Shown: positions 43,703-52,607 of the stretch, in pieces
Layout: every line of letters starts with the position of its first letter
Position numbering within the stretch: the stretch's first letter is position 1
Source of the DNA: Lachnospiraceae bacterium
GTDB taxonomy: Bacteria > Bacillota > Clostridia > Lachnospirales > Lachnospiraceae
DNA length: 64,000 bases
Direction: 5' to 3'
NCBI GenBank assembly: GCA_910575775.1
Contig: CAJTEY010000019.1
Span: 1-64,000, forward strand
Notes under the pieces: model-generated
What the model was told of the DNA's origin: nothing
Seen by the model: the letters and a program-made list of their open reading frames with translations, nothing else
The model's database searches: none
Position numbers and translations under genes: made by a program

Positions 43703-43742
43703 GGGAATGATATTGTAGGTAAAGCGATGGAGGGGCGCTCCT

Positions 43743-44153
43743 ATGTCAACAAAAACAGATACAGAAGTGATCATTGCCGGCAAGGTTTTCACGCTGAGCG
43801 GTTATGAGAGTGAGGAGTACCTACAGAAGGTGGCGTCCTACATAAATAATAAAATAGCGGAGTATAACAAGATTGACAGTTTCAGACGGCAGCCGATGGA
43901 TACCCAGAATGTGCTGCTGCAGCTCAACATAGCGGATGATTATTTTAAGGCGAAGAAACAGATCAATATTCTGGAGGAAGATCTGAAGAGTAAGAATGAT
44001 GAGGTTTATGCACTGAAGCATGATCTGATTGCGGCGCAGATGAAATTGGAAAATACGGAGAAAAGCGTTAAGAGTCTCCAGCGTGAGGCGAACGAGAATG
44101 CGAAACAGATCGTCCGCATGGAGACGGAACTCAAGGAACGCAAAGGGAAATAA
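43743..44153 (+). CDS. zapA: Cell division protein ZapA
   Basis: The protein is 136 residues. The N-terminal ZapA domain (EVIIAGKVFTLSGYESEEYLQKVASYINNKI) is followed by a coiled coil to the C-terminus (KKQINILEEDLKSKNDEVYALK). ZapA promotes FtsZ bundling at the division site. GATGGAGGGGCG precedes the start. A terminator separates it from the next gene, but transcription may continue. Firmicute ZapA often sits near a U32 peptidase gene, as here. Confidence 0.93.
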   Translation: MSTKTDTEVIIAGKVFTLSGYESEEYLQKVASYINNKIAEYNKIDSFRRQPMDTQNVLLQLNIADDYFKAKKQINILEEDLKSKNDEVYALKHDLIAAQMKLENTEKSVKSLQREANENAKQIVRMETELKERKGK

Positions 44154-44175
44154 CAGAACAGGCACAGAAAAGTAT

Positions 44176-44203
44176 GGAGCAGATCCCAGGGTCTGCTCCT
44201 TTT
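44176..44203 (+). terminator. Terminator or attenuator between zapA and the U32 peptidase gene
   Basis: GGAGCAGA pairs with TCTGCTCC (8 bp) followed by TTTT. It ends only 21 bases before the next start codon, so it may limit, rather than stop, expression of the U32 gene. Confidence 0.8.
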
Positions 44204-44223
44204 GTAAGAAGCGGGGCGATGAT

Positions 44224-46551
44224 ATGGAAGAACGTGTGGAGCTTCTTGCTCCTGCGGGAAACTATGAGGCATTTATGGGCGCGGTAAACGCCGGGGCTGA
44301 TGCGGTATATTTGGGCGGACCACAGTTTGGCGCCCGGGCTTACGCGGATAATTTCACGACAGAGGAGATTGTCCGTGCGCTTCACGTCGCCCATTTTTAT
44401 GGGAAAAAGATATATCTGACGGTAAACACGCTTTTGAAGGAGCGTGAGATGGCATCCCTGGGTGCGTATCTGTCGCCCTTCTACGAGGCGGGGCTGGACG
44501 GTGTGATCGTGCAGGATTTCGGTGTTTTCTATTATATCAGGGAATATTTTCCGGGACTGCCCCTGCATGTGAGCACCCAGATGACCGTGACGGGGGTGGG
44601 AGGCGCATCGCTTTTAAGGAACCAGGGGGCGGCCCGCATCGTTCCGGCCAGAGAGCTTTCCCTGGAAGAAGTGAGAAAAATCCGGGAGGAAGCGGACGTG
44701 GAAGTGGAATGTTTTATCCACGGCGCCATGTGCTATTCCTATTCGGGACAGTGCCTGTTCAGCAGCATTTTGGGCGGCAGGAGCGGAAACCGGGGACGGT
44801 GCGCCCAGCCATGCCGGCTGCCCTATGAGATTTACGACGGAAAAAGGAGGCTTTCCGGGAGCGGCTATCCTTTAAGCCTGAAAGATATGTGCACGTTGGA
44901 ATATCTGCCTGCGCTCTTGGAGGCGGGAATCGATTCCTTTAAGATCGAAGGGCGGATGAAGCGGCCTGAGTACGCAGCGGGCGTGACGGCGGTATACCGC
45001 AAGTATATCGATCTCTATTACAGGGAGGGTGCGGCCGGTTACCGGGTGGAGCGGGAAGACATGGACAGGCTCCGCCGGCTCTATATCCGCAGCGAAATTC
45101 AGACAGGCTACTATGAGCGGCATAACGGAAAAGAGATGATTACGCTGGAAAAGCCCGGTTATGAGGGGGGCGACGAGACACTGCTTTCGGAAATACGGGA
45201 AACGTATATCAGAGAGCCGGAGAAAATGCCGGTGCGTCTGCAGGCATCGGTGAAAGTGGGGGAACCCCTGCGCCTGCACGTTGGAGCGGTGGCAGGCCTA
45301 CATGATGATGCAGGAAAAAGTCCGGCAAAGGCAGCGCGTCTTGCGGTTGAGGTGACAGGCGAGACTGTCCAGCACGCGAAAAATGCGCCTCTTTCCGAGG
45401 AGGAAATCAGAAAGCGTCTCTGTAAGACCGGGGACAGTTTGCTGACGGTGGAACACTGTGAGATTTCCCTGGAGGGAGCGTGCTTTGTTCCCGTCCGGGC
45501 ATTAAATGAACTGCGGCGGTCGGCAGTGGCAGCCTTTGAAGCGTTGACGGCAGAGAGCTGCGGGACAGCCTTTGAGAAAGAGTCTGATGGGGAGAAAGAA
45601 AACGACCGACCAAGTCAGTCTATCAAGGGTGGCGTACATCTGTGGGCTGCGGCAGAACGGGAAGGGGAAAAAAGGCCGGCTTTGAAAAAGGCAGAGCAGG
45701 CGCAGGCGATCCATGTGACAGTGAGCACTTTCGATCAGCTTCAGGCAATTCTCAAATGGGGCGGCTGCAGGCGGATTTACATAGAGAGCGATCTGTTTTC
45801 GGATGCCTGTGAGGAGATCACACGGCTTTTGGGAGAATCCGGGCAGCGGCCGGATGAGGGGGAAATGCCGGATATATATGTGGCGCTTCCCTATATTCTG
45901 CGGGAGAGGGACAAGGCTTATCTGCGTCGGCTTTTGGAGGCGCTGGAACGGGCGGGCGCTTTTGTGAAAGGGTTTTTGATCCGCAGTCTGGAAGGACTGT
46001 CCTGGGCAGAGAAGTTTTCAGAAGATCGGGAGAATGGCACGACGGCTTACAGGATGGTGCCGGATGCGGGACTCTACTGCCTGAATGCGGAGGCGCTGCG
46101 GTTTTTTGCGGATTTTTCGACGGAGATTACATTGCCTTATGAGGGGAATGCGGGGGAGGCGGCCCATCTTGTGCGGGCAGCCAGAGAGCGGGGCATGCGC
46201 ACAAGTCTGATCGCTTACAGCCGGATTCCCATGATGATTACGGCCAACTGTCTGTATAAGACGGCGGAGGGGTGCCGCGCGGAAGCGGGAGGAAAGGGAC
46301 GGCTTTTGCTGAAAGACCGTATGGGCCGGTCATTTCCTGTGGAGATAAATTGCGATCACTGCTATAATATCATATATAACTGCGTGCCCTATTCCCTGCA
46401 CGGAGCGAAAAAGGAGCGGGAGAGAATCGCTGCGGATGCTCTGCGCTATGATTTTACGACAGAGGAAGGGGCGCAGTGCGTCAAGATTTTGGAGGGAGAG
46501 TTACCCTTTTCCGAGCACACCACAGGACATTGTAAGAGAGGCGTTGAATAA
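44224..46551 (+). CDS. U32-family peptidase/RlhA-like protein
   Basis: The protein is 775 residues from ATG 44224. An open frame from 44083 lies within zapA and the terminator. It begins ERVELLAPAGNYEAFMGAV, typical of U32 proteins, and has the core block HGAMCYSYSGQCLFSS near 165-180, then RGRCAQPCR. The Cys residues are thought to hold an Fe-S cluster in the RlhA relatives that modify 23S rRNA. The family was named for collagenase-like activity, but many members act in RNA modification. The C-terminal 400 residues include a DUF3656-like region. The choice between peptidase and RNA-modifying enzyme is open. A short hairpin element starts at the stop codon. Confidence 0.85.
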   Translation: MEERVELLAPAGNYEAFMGAVNAGADAVYLGGPQFGARAYADNFTTEEIVRALHVAHFYGKKIYLTVNTLLKEREMASLGAYLSPFYEAGLDGVIVQDFGVFYYIREYFPGLPLHVSTQMTVTGVGGASLLRNQGAARIVPARELSLEEVRKIREEADVEVECFIHGAMCYSYSGQCLFSSILGGRSGNRGRCAQPCRLPYEIYDGKRRLSGSGYPLSLKDMCTLEYLPALLEAGIDSFKIEGRMKRPEYAAGVTAVYRKYIDLYYREGAAGYRVEREDMDRLRRLYIRSEIQTGYYERHNGKEMITLEKPGYEGGDETLLSEIRETYIREPEKMPVRLQASVKVGEPLRLHVGAVAGLHDDAGKSPAKAARLAVEVTGETVQHAKNAPLSEEEIRKRLCKTGDSLLTVEHCEISLEGACFVPVRALNELRRSAVAAFEALTAESCGTAFEKESDGEKENDRPSQSIKGGVHLWAAAEREGEKRPALKKAEQAQAIHVTVSTFDQLQAILKWGGCRRIYIESDLFSDACEEITRLLGESGQRPDEGEMPDIYVALPYILRERDKAYLRRLLEALERAGAFVKGFLIRSLEGLSWAEKFSEDRENGTTAYRMVPDAGLYCLNAEALRFFADFSTEITLPYEGNAGEAAHLVRAARERGMRTSLIAYSRIPMMITANCLYKTAEGCRAEAGGKGRLLLKDRMGRSFPVEINCDHCYNIIYNCVPYSLHGAKKERERIAADALRYDFTTEEGAQCVKILEGELPFSEHTTGHCKRGVE

Positions 46552-46633
46552 TGTAGGAAGCGCGAAATATCTTACATGGGAGAATGCGTGAAAAGCAGGA
46601 TTCTCTGTGCTGCATGGAATCGGGATGGTTAGT
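46551..46633 (+). repeat. Dispersed hairpin element, reduced copy C
   Basis: The copy starts at the U32 stop codon. ATGTAGGA (46551-46558) pairs with TCTTACAT (46570-46577), a shortened hairpin 1. GAGAAT (46580-46585) and ATTCTC (46600-46605) around GTGAAAAGCA equal hairpin 2. Then GGAATCGGGATGGTTAGTATGG matches the H3/tail part of copy A. Its last base immediately precedes the chosen ATG of the FtsW-like gene. Confidence 0.65.
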
Positions 46634-48034
46634 ATGGAACTGTATATCACAGAACTTTCGAAATATTTTATAACACTGTTTATTGCCTGTTATACGCTGG
46701 AATGTTTTCTGGTGTTTCGGTTTCAGGAGGAGGAGCGGCGAAAAGCCGGGTATTTCCGCCAGAACATCTGGATGTTTCTGGTGCATTTTTCGTGCTTTCT
46801 TGTGATCTGTTTTGAGACGGGAAAGATTGAGTACCTTCTTTTTTATGTATTACAGCAGATCCTGCTGTTTTCTACGGTCATGCTGTTCCGCATGATTTAT
46901 CCGAAGGGTAATCTTCTGATTATCAACAATATGTGTATGCTTTTAAGCATCGGGTTTGTCATTCTTACACGACTTTCCTATGAGCGGGCAATCAAGCAGT
47001 TTTTTATCGTGACGGCGTCCATTATCATCGGTATGGCGGTTCCCTTCTTCATAAGAAACCTGAAGTTTTTAAAGAGTCTGACATGGGTGTATGCCGGCGT
47101 TGGCATCGCGGCCCTGGGAGTGGTGCTGATTCTTGGATCGGTCACTTACGGTTCCAAAATATCCTATTCTGTGGCAGGAATCACGTTCCAGCCGTCGGAG
47201 TTTGTAAAGATCCTCTTTGTCTTTTTCGTGGCAAGTGCGTTCAGTGAGTCATGGGATTTCCTGCGGGTCGCGGTGACGGCCGTGCTGGCGGGTGCCCATG
47301 TGCTGATTCTTGTGGCTTCCAAGGATCTGGGGAGCGCGCTGATTTTCTTTGTTGTCTATGTACTGATGGCGTTTATCGCCACGGGCAGATGGATCTATCT
47401 GTTTCTGGGCATTTCCGGAGGCGCAGGCGCGGCTGTCATCGCCTATCGGCTGTTTTCCCATGTGCAGGTGCGGGTGCAGGCATGGAGGGATCCCTTTAGC
47501 TGCATAGACGATGCAGGGTTCCAGATAACCCAGTCCCTGTTTGGCATCAGCAGCGGCGGATGGTTCGGCCTGGGGCTTTTCAGGGGAAATCCCACATCGA
47601 TCCCGCTTGTTGAGGCAGACTTTGTATTTTCGGCGGTGGCGGAAGAACTAGGCATTCTCTTTTCCATGTGCCTGATTCTGATCTGCATCAGCAGCTTTAT
47701 CATGTGCATGAATATTGCCTTAAAACTGCAGGATCGGTTTTACAGGCTGATTGCGTTCGGCCTGGGTGTGACTTATATTTTTCAGGTATTTCTGACGGTT
47801 GGAGGGGGAACCAAGTTTATTCCCATGACAGGCGTGACGCTGCCCTTTATCAGTTACGGCGGCAGTTCGGTGTTGACTACACTGGTCATGTTCTTTATCA
47901 TAGAAGGACTCTATATTATCAGACGGGACGAAGGAGACAGACGTGCCAAAAACAGAAAACGGAAAAACAGAAAAAAGAGAGATCGCAGAGCGGGAGCAGA
48001 ATCGCAGGACGGGGAAGACGAGGAAGAAGCGTAA
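46634..48034 (+). CDS. FtsW/RodA/SpoVE-family glycosyltransferase
   Basis: The protein is 466 residues from ATG 46634, with GGGATGG six bases upstream; earlier in-frame ATGs (46607, 46625) lie in the repeat element. It has about ten membrane helices. SEDS-family motifs are present: GITFQPSEFVKILFVFF, ASKDLGSALIFF (with the catalytic Asp), and SYGGSSVLTTLVMF. It polymerises lipid II glycan strands together with a class B PBP. The C-terminal tail is strongly basic (RAKNRKRKNRKKRDRRAG), then acidic. It overlaps the next gene, a PBP, by 92 bases. It is not in the dcw cluster, so its role (elongation, division or sporulation) is uncertain. Confidence 0.9.
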   Translation: MELYITELSKYFITLFIACYTLECFLVFRFQEEERRKAGYFRQNIWMFLVHFSCFLVICFETGKIEYLLFYVLQQILLFSTVMLFRMIYPKGNLLIINNMCMLLSIGFVILTRLSYERAIKQFFIVTASIIIGMAVPFFIRNLKFLKSLTWVYAGVGIAALGVVLILGSVTYGSKISYSVAGITFQPSEFVKILFVFFVASAFSESWDFLRVAVTAVLAGAHVLILVASKDLGSALIFFVVYVLMAFIATGRWIYLFLGISGGAGAAVIAYRLFSHVQVRVQAWRDPFSCIDDAGFQITQSLFGISSGGWFGLGLFRGNPTSIPLVEADFVFSAVAEELGILFSMCLILICISSFIMCMNIALKLQDRFYRLIAFGLGVTYIFQVFLTVGGGTKFIPMTGVTLPFISYGGSSVLTTLVMFFIIEGLYIIRRDEGDRRAKNRKRKNRKKRDRRAGAESQDGEDEEEA

Positions 48035-49430
48035 CCGGCAGATTATGACGGTTACCTGGTTCTTTGTGGGCCTGTTTTTTGCGATGATGGGTTATACCTG
48101 CCACTATGCGGTTACCCACAGACAGACGCTGATGAATAACAGCTACAACACAAGACAGGAGATCCTGGTTGCCCAGAACAGCAGGGGGACGATCTATGCA
48201 GCGGGTGGCCAGATTCTGGCGGAGACGGCGGTTGACGCCGAAGGAGAGGAAGTCCGGGTGTACCCTTACGCCAACATGTTCTCCCATGCGGTGGGCTATG
48301 CCTCCAACGGCAAGTACGGCATAGAGGCGCAGGCAAATTATTATCTGATCAATTCCAACACCAGGCTCTCGGAGAAGGTGGCTAACGACGTGGCAGGGAA
48401 AAAGTATCCGGGAGACAGCGTGATTACCACACTGGACGTGGATTTACAGCAGATCGCATACGATTCCCTCGGCATTTACAGCGGAGCGGTGATTGTGTCA
48501 GAGCCTTCCACGGGGCGGATTCTGGCTATGGTGTCGAAGCCGGATTTTGATCCGAACGAAATTGATGCTATCTGGGACGGGCTGATTGCCGACAAGGAGA
48601 GCAGTGTCCTGTTAAACCGGGTGACGCAGGGACTTTATCCGCCAGGATCTACTTTTAAGATTGTGACTGCGTTGGAATATATCCGAGAAAATATGGATAC
48701 TTACAGTCAGTTCAGATACCAGTGCAATGGCAGATTTACCCACGGGGAGGAGCGCATCAACTGCTACCACGGTACATCCCACGGGAGCGAAGACTTCAAC
48801 AAGGCATTTGCAAAATCCTGTAATAGTGCCTTTGCAAACATCGGGCTTTCTCTGGATCGGGAAAAGTTCGGCGATACGCTCAATGACCTGCTGTTTAACA
48901 GAGAGCTGAAGGTGGATTTTTCCTATAATCAGAGTAAACTTCTCATAGACACGGACACTTCGGATGCAGATGTGATGCAGGCGGCTATCGGACAGGGAAC
49001 CACCCAGATGACGCCTCTGCAGTTAAACATGATCACTTGTGCCATCGCCAACGGCGGTATGCTGATGAAACCTTATCTGCTGGAACAGGTGGAAACCAGC
49101 GAAAAAGCGGTGGTCAGGCAGTTTTCCCCGAGCTCATACAGGCGGCTTATGAGTGAGGAGGAAGCGCAGATTATGACAGGACTGATGGAGGAAGTGGTCA
49201 AGAGCGGCACGGGCACAAAATTATCGGGACTCTCCTATACTGCGGCCGGAAAAACCGGGTCTGCGGAATACAATAAAGTGAAGACCGATTCCCATGCGTG
49301 GTTTACGGGTTTTGCCCCGGCGGAAGAGCCGCAGGTGTGCGTGACGATTATCATAGAGGGGGCCGGCAGCGGCGGAGATTATGCCGTGCCCATCGCGAAG
49401 CGCATTCTGGACGCTTATTTTGCACAGTGA
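47943..49430 (+). CDS. Class B penicillin-binding protein (PbpA/FtsI-like)
   Basis: The protein is 495 residues from GTG 47943, with GAAGGAG seven bases upstream and inside the FtsW-type gene. A basic cytoplasmic N-terminus (about 1-33) precedes a membrane anchor (about 35-53). The PBP dimer region follows, then the transpeptidase domain with GSTFK (SxxK), SCNSAF (SxN) and GKTGSAE (KTG) motifs. It makes peptidoglycan cross-links as the partner of the upstream SEDS protein. The 92-base overlap keeps both products in a fixed ratio. The short length matches PbpA-type proteins that pair with RodA/FtsW in actinobacteria and Clostridia. Confidence 0.92.
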   Translation: MPKTENGKTEKREIAEREQNRRTGKTRKKRNRQIMTVTWFFVGLFFAMMGYTCHYAVTHRQTLMNNSYNTRQEILVAQNSRGTIYAAGGQILAETAVDAEGEEVRVYPYANMFSHAVGYASNGKYGIEAQANYYLINSNTRLSEKVANDVAGKKYPGDSVITTLDVDLQQIAYDSLGIYSGAVIVSEPSTGRILAMVSKPDFDPNEIDAIWDGLIADKESSVLLNRVTQGLYPPGSTFKIVTALEYIRENMDTYSQFRYQCNGRFTHGEERINCYHGTSHGSEDFNKAFAKSCNSAFANIGLSLDREKFGDTLNDLLFNRELKVDFSYNQSKLLIDTDTSDADVMQAAIGQGTTQMTPLQLNMITCAIANGGMLMKPYLLEQVETSEKAVVRQFSPSSYRRLMSEEEAQIMTGLMEEVVKSGTGTKLSGLSYTAAGKTGSAEYNKVKTDSHAWFTGFAPAEEPQVCVTIIIEGAGSGGDYAVPIAKRILDAYFAQ

Positions 49431-49480
49431 GGGGAACGTGTGCGGTGTGGAGAGGAAATCTGATCGGTATGCATAGATAA

Positions 49481-49502
49481 ACCGGGCGCCGAAACGCCCG
49501 GT
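49481..49502. terminator. Hairpin between convergent PBP and HD-GYP genes
   Basis: ACCGGGCG and CGCCCGGT form an 8-bp stem with a CCGAAA loop. T-runs are short (TTTAT on the minus strand), so it is a moderate bidirectional terminator. Confidence 0.65.
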
Positions 49503-49515
49503 CATGGACTTGTTT

Positions 49516-50577
49516 TTAAAATATGGCTGTTATTTTCAGCTCCGGGTTGGAGGACAGGTCGATGAAACTTCCGTTCTTGCGCTTTAGGAGCGGCCTTGCC
49601 AGATTGTCCTTATTGATGGTCGTAACCACCGCTTCCTCGTCGTTGTTTAGGCGCACCATAAAGCCGAGCTGTGTGGCAGCTATGTGGTAGAGAATGGGCT
49701 GCAAAATGGCTTTTTCGTATTTCTCATAGCCTTCCCGCTCGAAGTTTTCAATGACCTGGAAAGGATTGAGCGGCTGTCTGTAGGTGCGGGCGGAGGTCAT
49801 GGCCTCATAGGCGTCTATGACAGCTATGTATTTGGCGAAGACATTGATTTTGCCTCCCCGCAGCTTTGAGGGATAGCCGGAACCGTCGCACCGTTCATGG
49901 TGCTGGAGCGTGGCTTTGATGATGGGTTCGCCGATTTCCGGCTGGTCTTTCAGGAGATCGAAACCGAGCATGGTGTGGGTTTTCAGTTTGGTGTACTCCA
50001 GATCCGTCAGTTTTTCTGACTTCCAGAGAAGATCCTGCGGGAGCTTCAGTTTTCCGATATCGTAGAAGAAGCCGCACTGGACTAAGAGCATCATGTCCTC
50101 CTGCGACAATTTCCACCATGTGCCGAACACGCCGGCAAGCAGCGCGGAGTTGAGACAGTGGGCATGGGTCATGGCATCTTCCCGCGGCAGCATATTGTAA
50201 AGAAAATCGAGAAGCGCTTCCCCCGTTTTTGCGCAGGCAGCGATCTTCAGATAGATCTCCTTAAGCTGGCTGGTGCTTTTCCAGACGCCGGTTTCAGAAA
50301 AACGGTTCATCAGTTTGGAATAGATGGGCATGCAGTTATTGTAGGTGAGTTGGAAAGTCTGGAATTCTTTGCTCAGGCGTACCTTTTCAAAGTGCGTGGT
50401 GGCAAAGTCGATTTCTTCCTTTACGGTGACGCAGATGATGGAGTGGTGTTCCAGCTTTTTGAGCACCTTTCTGTCCACCACGGTGTCTTTCGGAACAATC
50501 AGCTCGTTCTGGTAGCTGTAGATATCCTCACCGATTATCATGCCGTCTTCCAGTGTCATGCGGGCAATATCTTTCAT
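49516..50577 (-). CDS. HD-GYP-domain protein with altered HD motif
   Basis: The protein is 353 residues from ATG 50577, with GGAGG eight bases upstream. The N-terminal region (about 1-110) lacks a recognised domain. The HD-GYP-like domain covers about 115-330. Its metal-binding His in THAHCLNS is present, but the core HDxGK is replaced by YDIGK (Phe-Phe-Tyr-Asp-Ile-Gly-Lys). The later HHERCDGSGYP is intact. HD-GYP proteins usually hydrolyse cyclic di-GMP; loss of a metal ligand suggests weak activity or a binding-only role. It may work with the PilZ protein in this window. The start and strand isolate it from its neighbours. Confidence 0.88.
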   Translation of the reverse strand: MKDIARMTLEDGMIIGEDIYSYQNELIVPKDTVVDRKVLKKLEHHSIICVTVKEEIDFATTHFEKVRLSKEFQTFQLTYNNCMPIYSKLMNRFSETGVWKSTSQLKEIYLKIAACAKTGEALLDFLYNMLPREDAMTHAHCLNSALLAGVFGTWWKLSQEDMMLLVQCGFFYDIGKLKLPQDLLWKSEKLTDLEYTKLKTHTMLGFDLLKDQPEIGEPIIKATLQHHERCDGSGYPSKLRGGKINVFAKYIAVIDAYEAMTSARTYRQPLNPFQVIENFEREGYEKYEKAILQPILYHIAATQLGFMVRLNNDEEAVVTTINKDNLARPLLKRKNGSFIDLSSNPELKITAIF

Positions 50578-50815
50578 AGAAAATACCTCCGTTTCTGCGG
50601 GGCTGTGCGCAAAAGCGGGACGCACGTCCCTATATGTAGTGGTGAAACTGTTTGCTTTTTGGAATAATGTACATATTTAGTATAAAACTTCTGCTTGAGA
50701 AGTCAATCACTTCTTGCCGCTTTATGGGCCGGACGGCGCAGATCGCATAAATTAAGGTACAAAATTGCGCAAAAAAGACATACGCGGTACGAAACATTTA
50801 AGAAAGGCGGATGAT

Positions 50816-50989
50816 ATGAGCATTTGCGATACTTGCAGCAACTATCAGTATGATGAAGATTACGAATATTATGTGTGTATGGTGGATCTGGACGAGGACG
50901 ATATGAGTCATTTTCTGCAGGGCGGGAGTTTTGAATGCTCATTCTATCAGCCGGATGACGAGTACAGGATCGTCAGGAAGCAGATGTGA
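50816..50989 (+). CDS. Small Cys-containing protein (DUF6472-like)
   Basis: The protein is 57 residues from ATG 50816, with AAAGGCGG upstream. It is acidic and Tyr-rich: MSICDTCSNYQYDEDYEYYV, then a Cys, then FLQGGSFECSFYQPDDEY. Four Cys residues (C4, C7, one near 21 and one near 41) could form a zinc or Fe-S site. I recognise it as a common small Lachnospiraceae protein family with no known role. Confidence 0.75.
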   Translation: MSICDTCSNYQYDEDYEYYVCMVDLDEDDMSHFLQGGSFECSFYQPDDEYRIVRKQM

Positions 50990-51115
50990 GGCAGCGCGGG
51001 AAATTTCCCTGTTTTATTTAGGGGAAATGTGATAAACTATTTCCGATAGCGATGAAACAGGAAGTTTTTTGAACGCCCCATGCGATAAAAGAGAACGACT
51101 GAATAGGGAATCCAC

Positions 51116-51499
51116 ATGAAATTTTATAAAAACCTCTATGTTGGGGATACTGTAAAAAAGCCCGGGAAGGCCATAAAGAAATTGAAGCGCCATAAATTAC
51201 AGCCGGGGCTTTATGTGATTGCCTGTGACGGGGATACGGGACAGCTTGCGATCTATCACAGTCAGCTGCTTTCCCAGCGGTACTATAAGGAAAATCCGCC
51301 CGCCTGTATTGTGGGACTGGCAAACGGCAGGGAGGAAGCTTTTGACTTGATTGAACGGATTGCAAAGGAGGCGGTTGCCGCCACCGGGCAGGCGCAGCTT
51401 GTGACGTACCTTTCCGGCATGGATCCGGAAAATTTTCAGAACGTCCATGCAGCCAATACGCAGCCCCGGCTGGAATCGCAGCCTTTCACCGTAAAATAG
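51116..51499 (+). CDS. Conserved hypothetical protein
   Basis: The protein is 127 residues, soluble, with a basic start (MKFYKNLYVGDTVKKPGKAI) followed by an alternating alpha/beta pattern (GLYVIACDGDTGQLAIYHSQ, then ACIVGLANGREEAFDLIERI). This looks like a small alpha/beta fold, but I do not recognise the family. The gene stands between a small Cys protein and the DUF2953-YtfJ pair and is followed by 46 bases before the next start. No membrane segment or signal peptide is present. Confidence 0.7.
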   Translation: MKFYKNLYVGDTVKKPGKAIKKLKRHKLQPGLYVIACDGDTGQLAIYHSQLLSQRYYKENPPACIVGLANGREEAFDLIERIAKEAVAATGQAQLVTYLSGMDPENFQNVHAANTQPRLESQPFTVK

Positions 51500-51545
51500 G
51501 AGTCCGTGGATGCGGACGGTCTGAAACAGGATACTTGGAGACGAA

Positions 51546-52607
51546 ATGCTACATATACTGCTGTTAGTTTTAAAAATTATAGGGATTGTGCTTCTGGGCA
51601 TTCTGGGTATGCTGATTCTTGGAACTGCCTGCGCTCTCTTTGTGCCCGTCCGCTACCAGATTGAGGCGGTGAGGAAAGAGGGGAAGGGAGAGCCGCCGGT
51701 CGCCATTACAGTGAAGATTACCTGGCTTTTGCATTTCATGAATGTGCTGGTACGTTTTTCGGGGAGCCTGTCCGTGCGTGCACGTCTTATGGTGTTTACG
51801 GTTTTCCGGCTGCCAAAGAGAGAGAAGCGGTGCGGTGCGGGCCAAGACGATGCGGAAAACAGGAAGACAAGGAAGAGACAGAAGAAAGAGAAACAGCCAA
51901 AGAGTCGTGAACCGGGGGAGCAGGGCAGAGAAAACCGAAAGACAGAAGGGACAAAAACAGAAGAAACAAGGGCAGAAAGAAGAAAGACAGAAGAAACAGG
52001 AGCAGAAGAAGCAAAGGCAGATAAAGAAACCATACCCGGTGACGCGGTGCGCGGTGAAACAGAGGATGCGCAGGCGGCGGATGGCGAAAAATCAGCAGAT
52101 TTAGATAAAAAGCCCACATGGATGGATAAGCTGCGTGCGATTCCCGAGATTATCCGCAGTATTTTCGCTAAAATTAAGGGTTTCTTTGAAAATATACAGT
52201 ACACAATACAAAATATCTGTGATAAAATAAGGTCTGTATCGGATACTATAGAGTATTACAGGGAAGTGATAGCGGGGGAGACCTTTCAGCGTTCCTTTGC
52301 CCTGTGTAAGGGAGAACTTCTGACGATTGCCAGGAGCCTGAAACCAAAGAGATTTGAGGCAGCCCTCGTTGTCGGTACGGATGATCCCGCATTGACAGGG
52401 GAAATTCTGGCAGTATGTGGCATGTTGTATCCGATTCTCGGCCCGAAAGTGAATGTGGCGGGTGATTTTGAGAAGAAGCGTCTCGAGGGGCGGGTGTTTG
52501 TTAAGGGAAAGCTTCGGCTTTTCACTTTTATCCGGGCAGCGGTTCGGATTTATTTTAACAAGGAAATCAGAAAACTGTACGGGCTATTGAAAAAGGAGGC
52601 AGTATAA
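51546..52607 (+). CDS. DUF2953-domain protein (YtfI-like)
   Basis: The protein is 353 residues with an N-terminal membrane helix (about 4-32: LKIIGIVLLGILGMLILGTA), a PVRYQIEAVRKEG start of the DUF2953 domain, and its conserved ITWLLHFMNVLV. A low-complexity Lys/Glu/Arg-rich insert covers about 95-175, with repeated 'KTEETRAE' type units, and a DUF2953 C-terminal part follows. Next comes ytfJ, the same order as Bacillus ytfI-ytfJ, with no gap. The function is unknown; a sporulation link is inferred from the partner. Confidence 0.85.
   Translation: MLHILLLVLKIIGIVLLGILGMLILGTACALFVPVRYQIEAVRKEGKGEPPVAITVKITWLLHFMNVLVRFSGSLSVRARLMVFTVFRLPKREKRCGAGQDDAENRKTRKRQKKEKQPKSREPGEQGRENRKTEGTKTEETRAERRKTEETGAEEAKADKETIPGDAVRGETEDAQAADGEKSADLDKKPTWMDKLRAIPEIIRSIFAKIKGFFENIQYTIQNICDKIRSVSDTIEYYREVIAGETFQRSFALCKGELLTIARSLKPKRFEAALVVGTDDPALTGEILAVCGMLYPILGPKVNVAGDFEKKRLEGRVFVKGKLRLFTFIRAAVRIYFNKEIRKLYGLLKKEAV

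Noticed and set aside
51796-52119. Leu/Phe-rich minus-strand ORF inside the DUF2953 gene
   Set aside because: It is antisense of the Lys/Glu-rich low-complexity stretch, which gives false hydrophobic frames.
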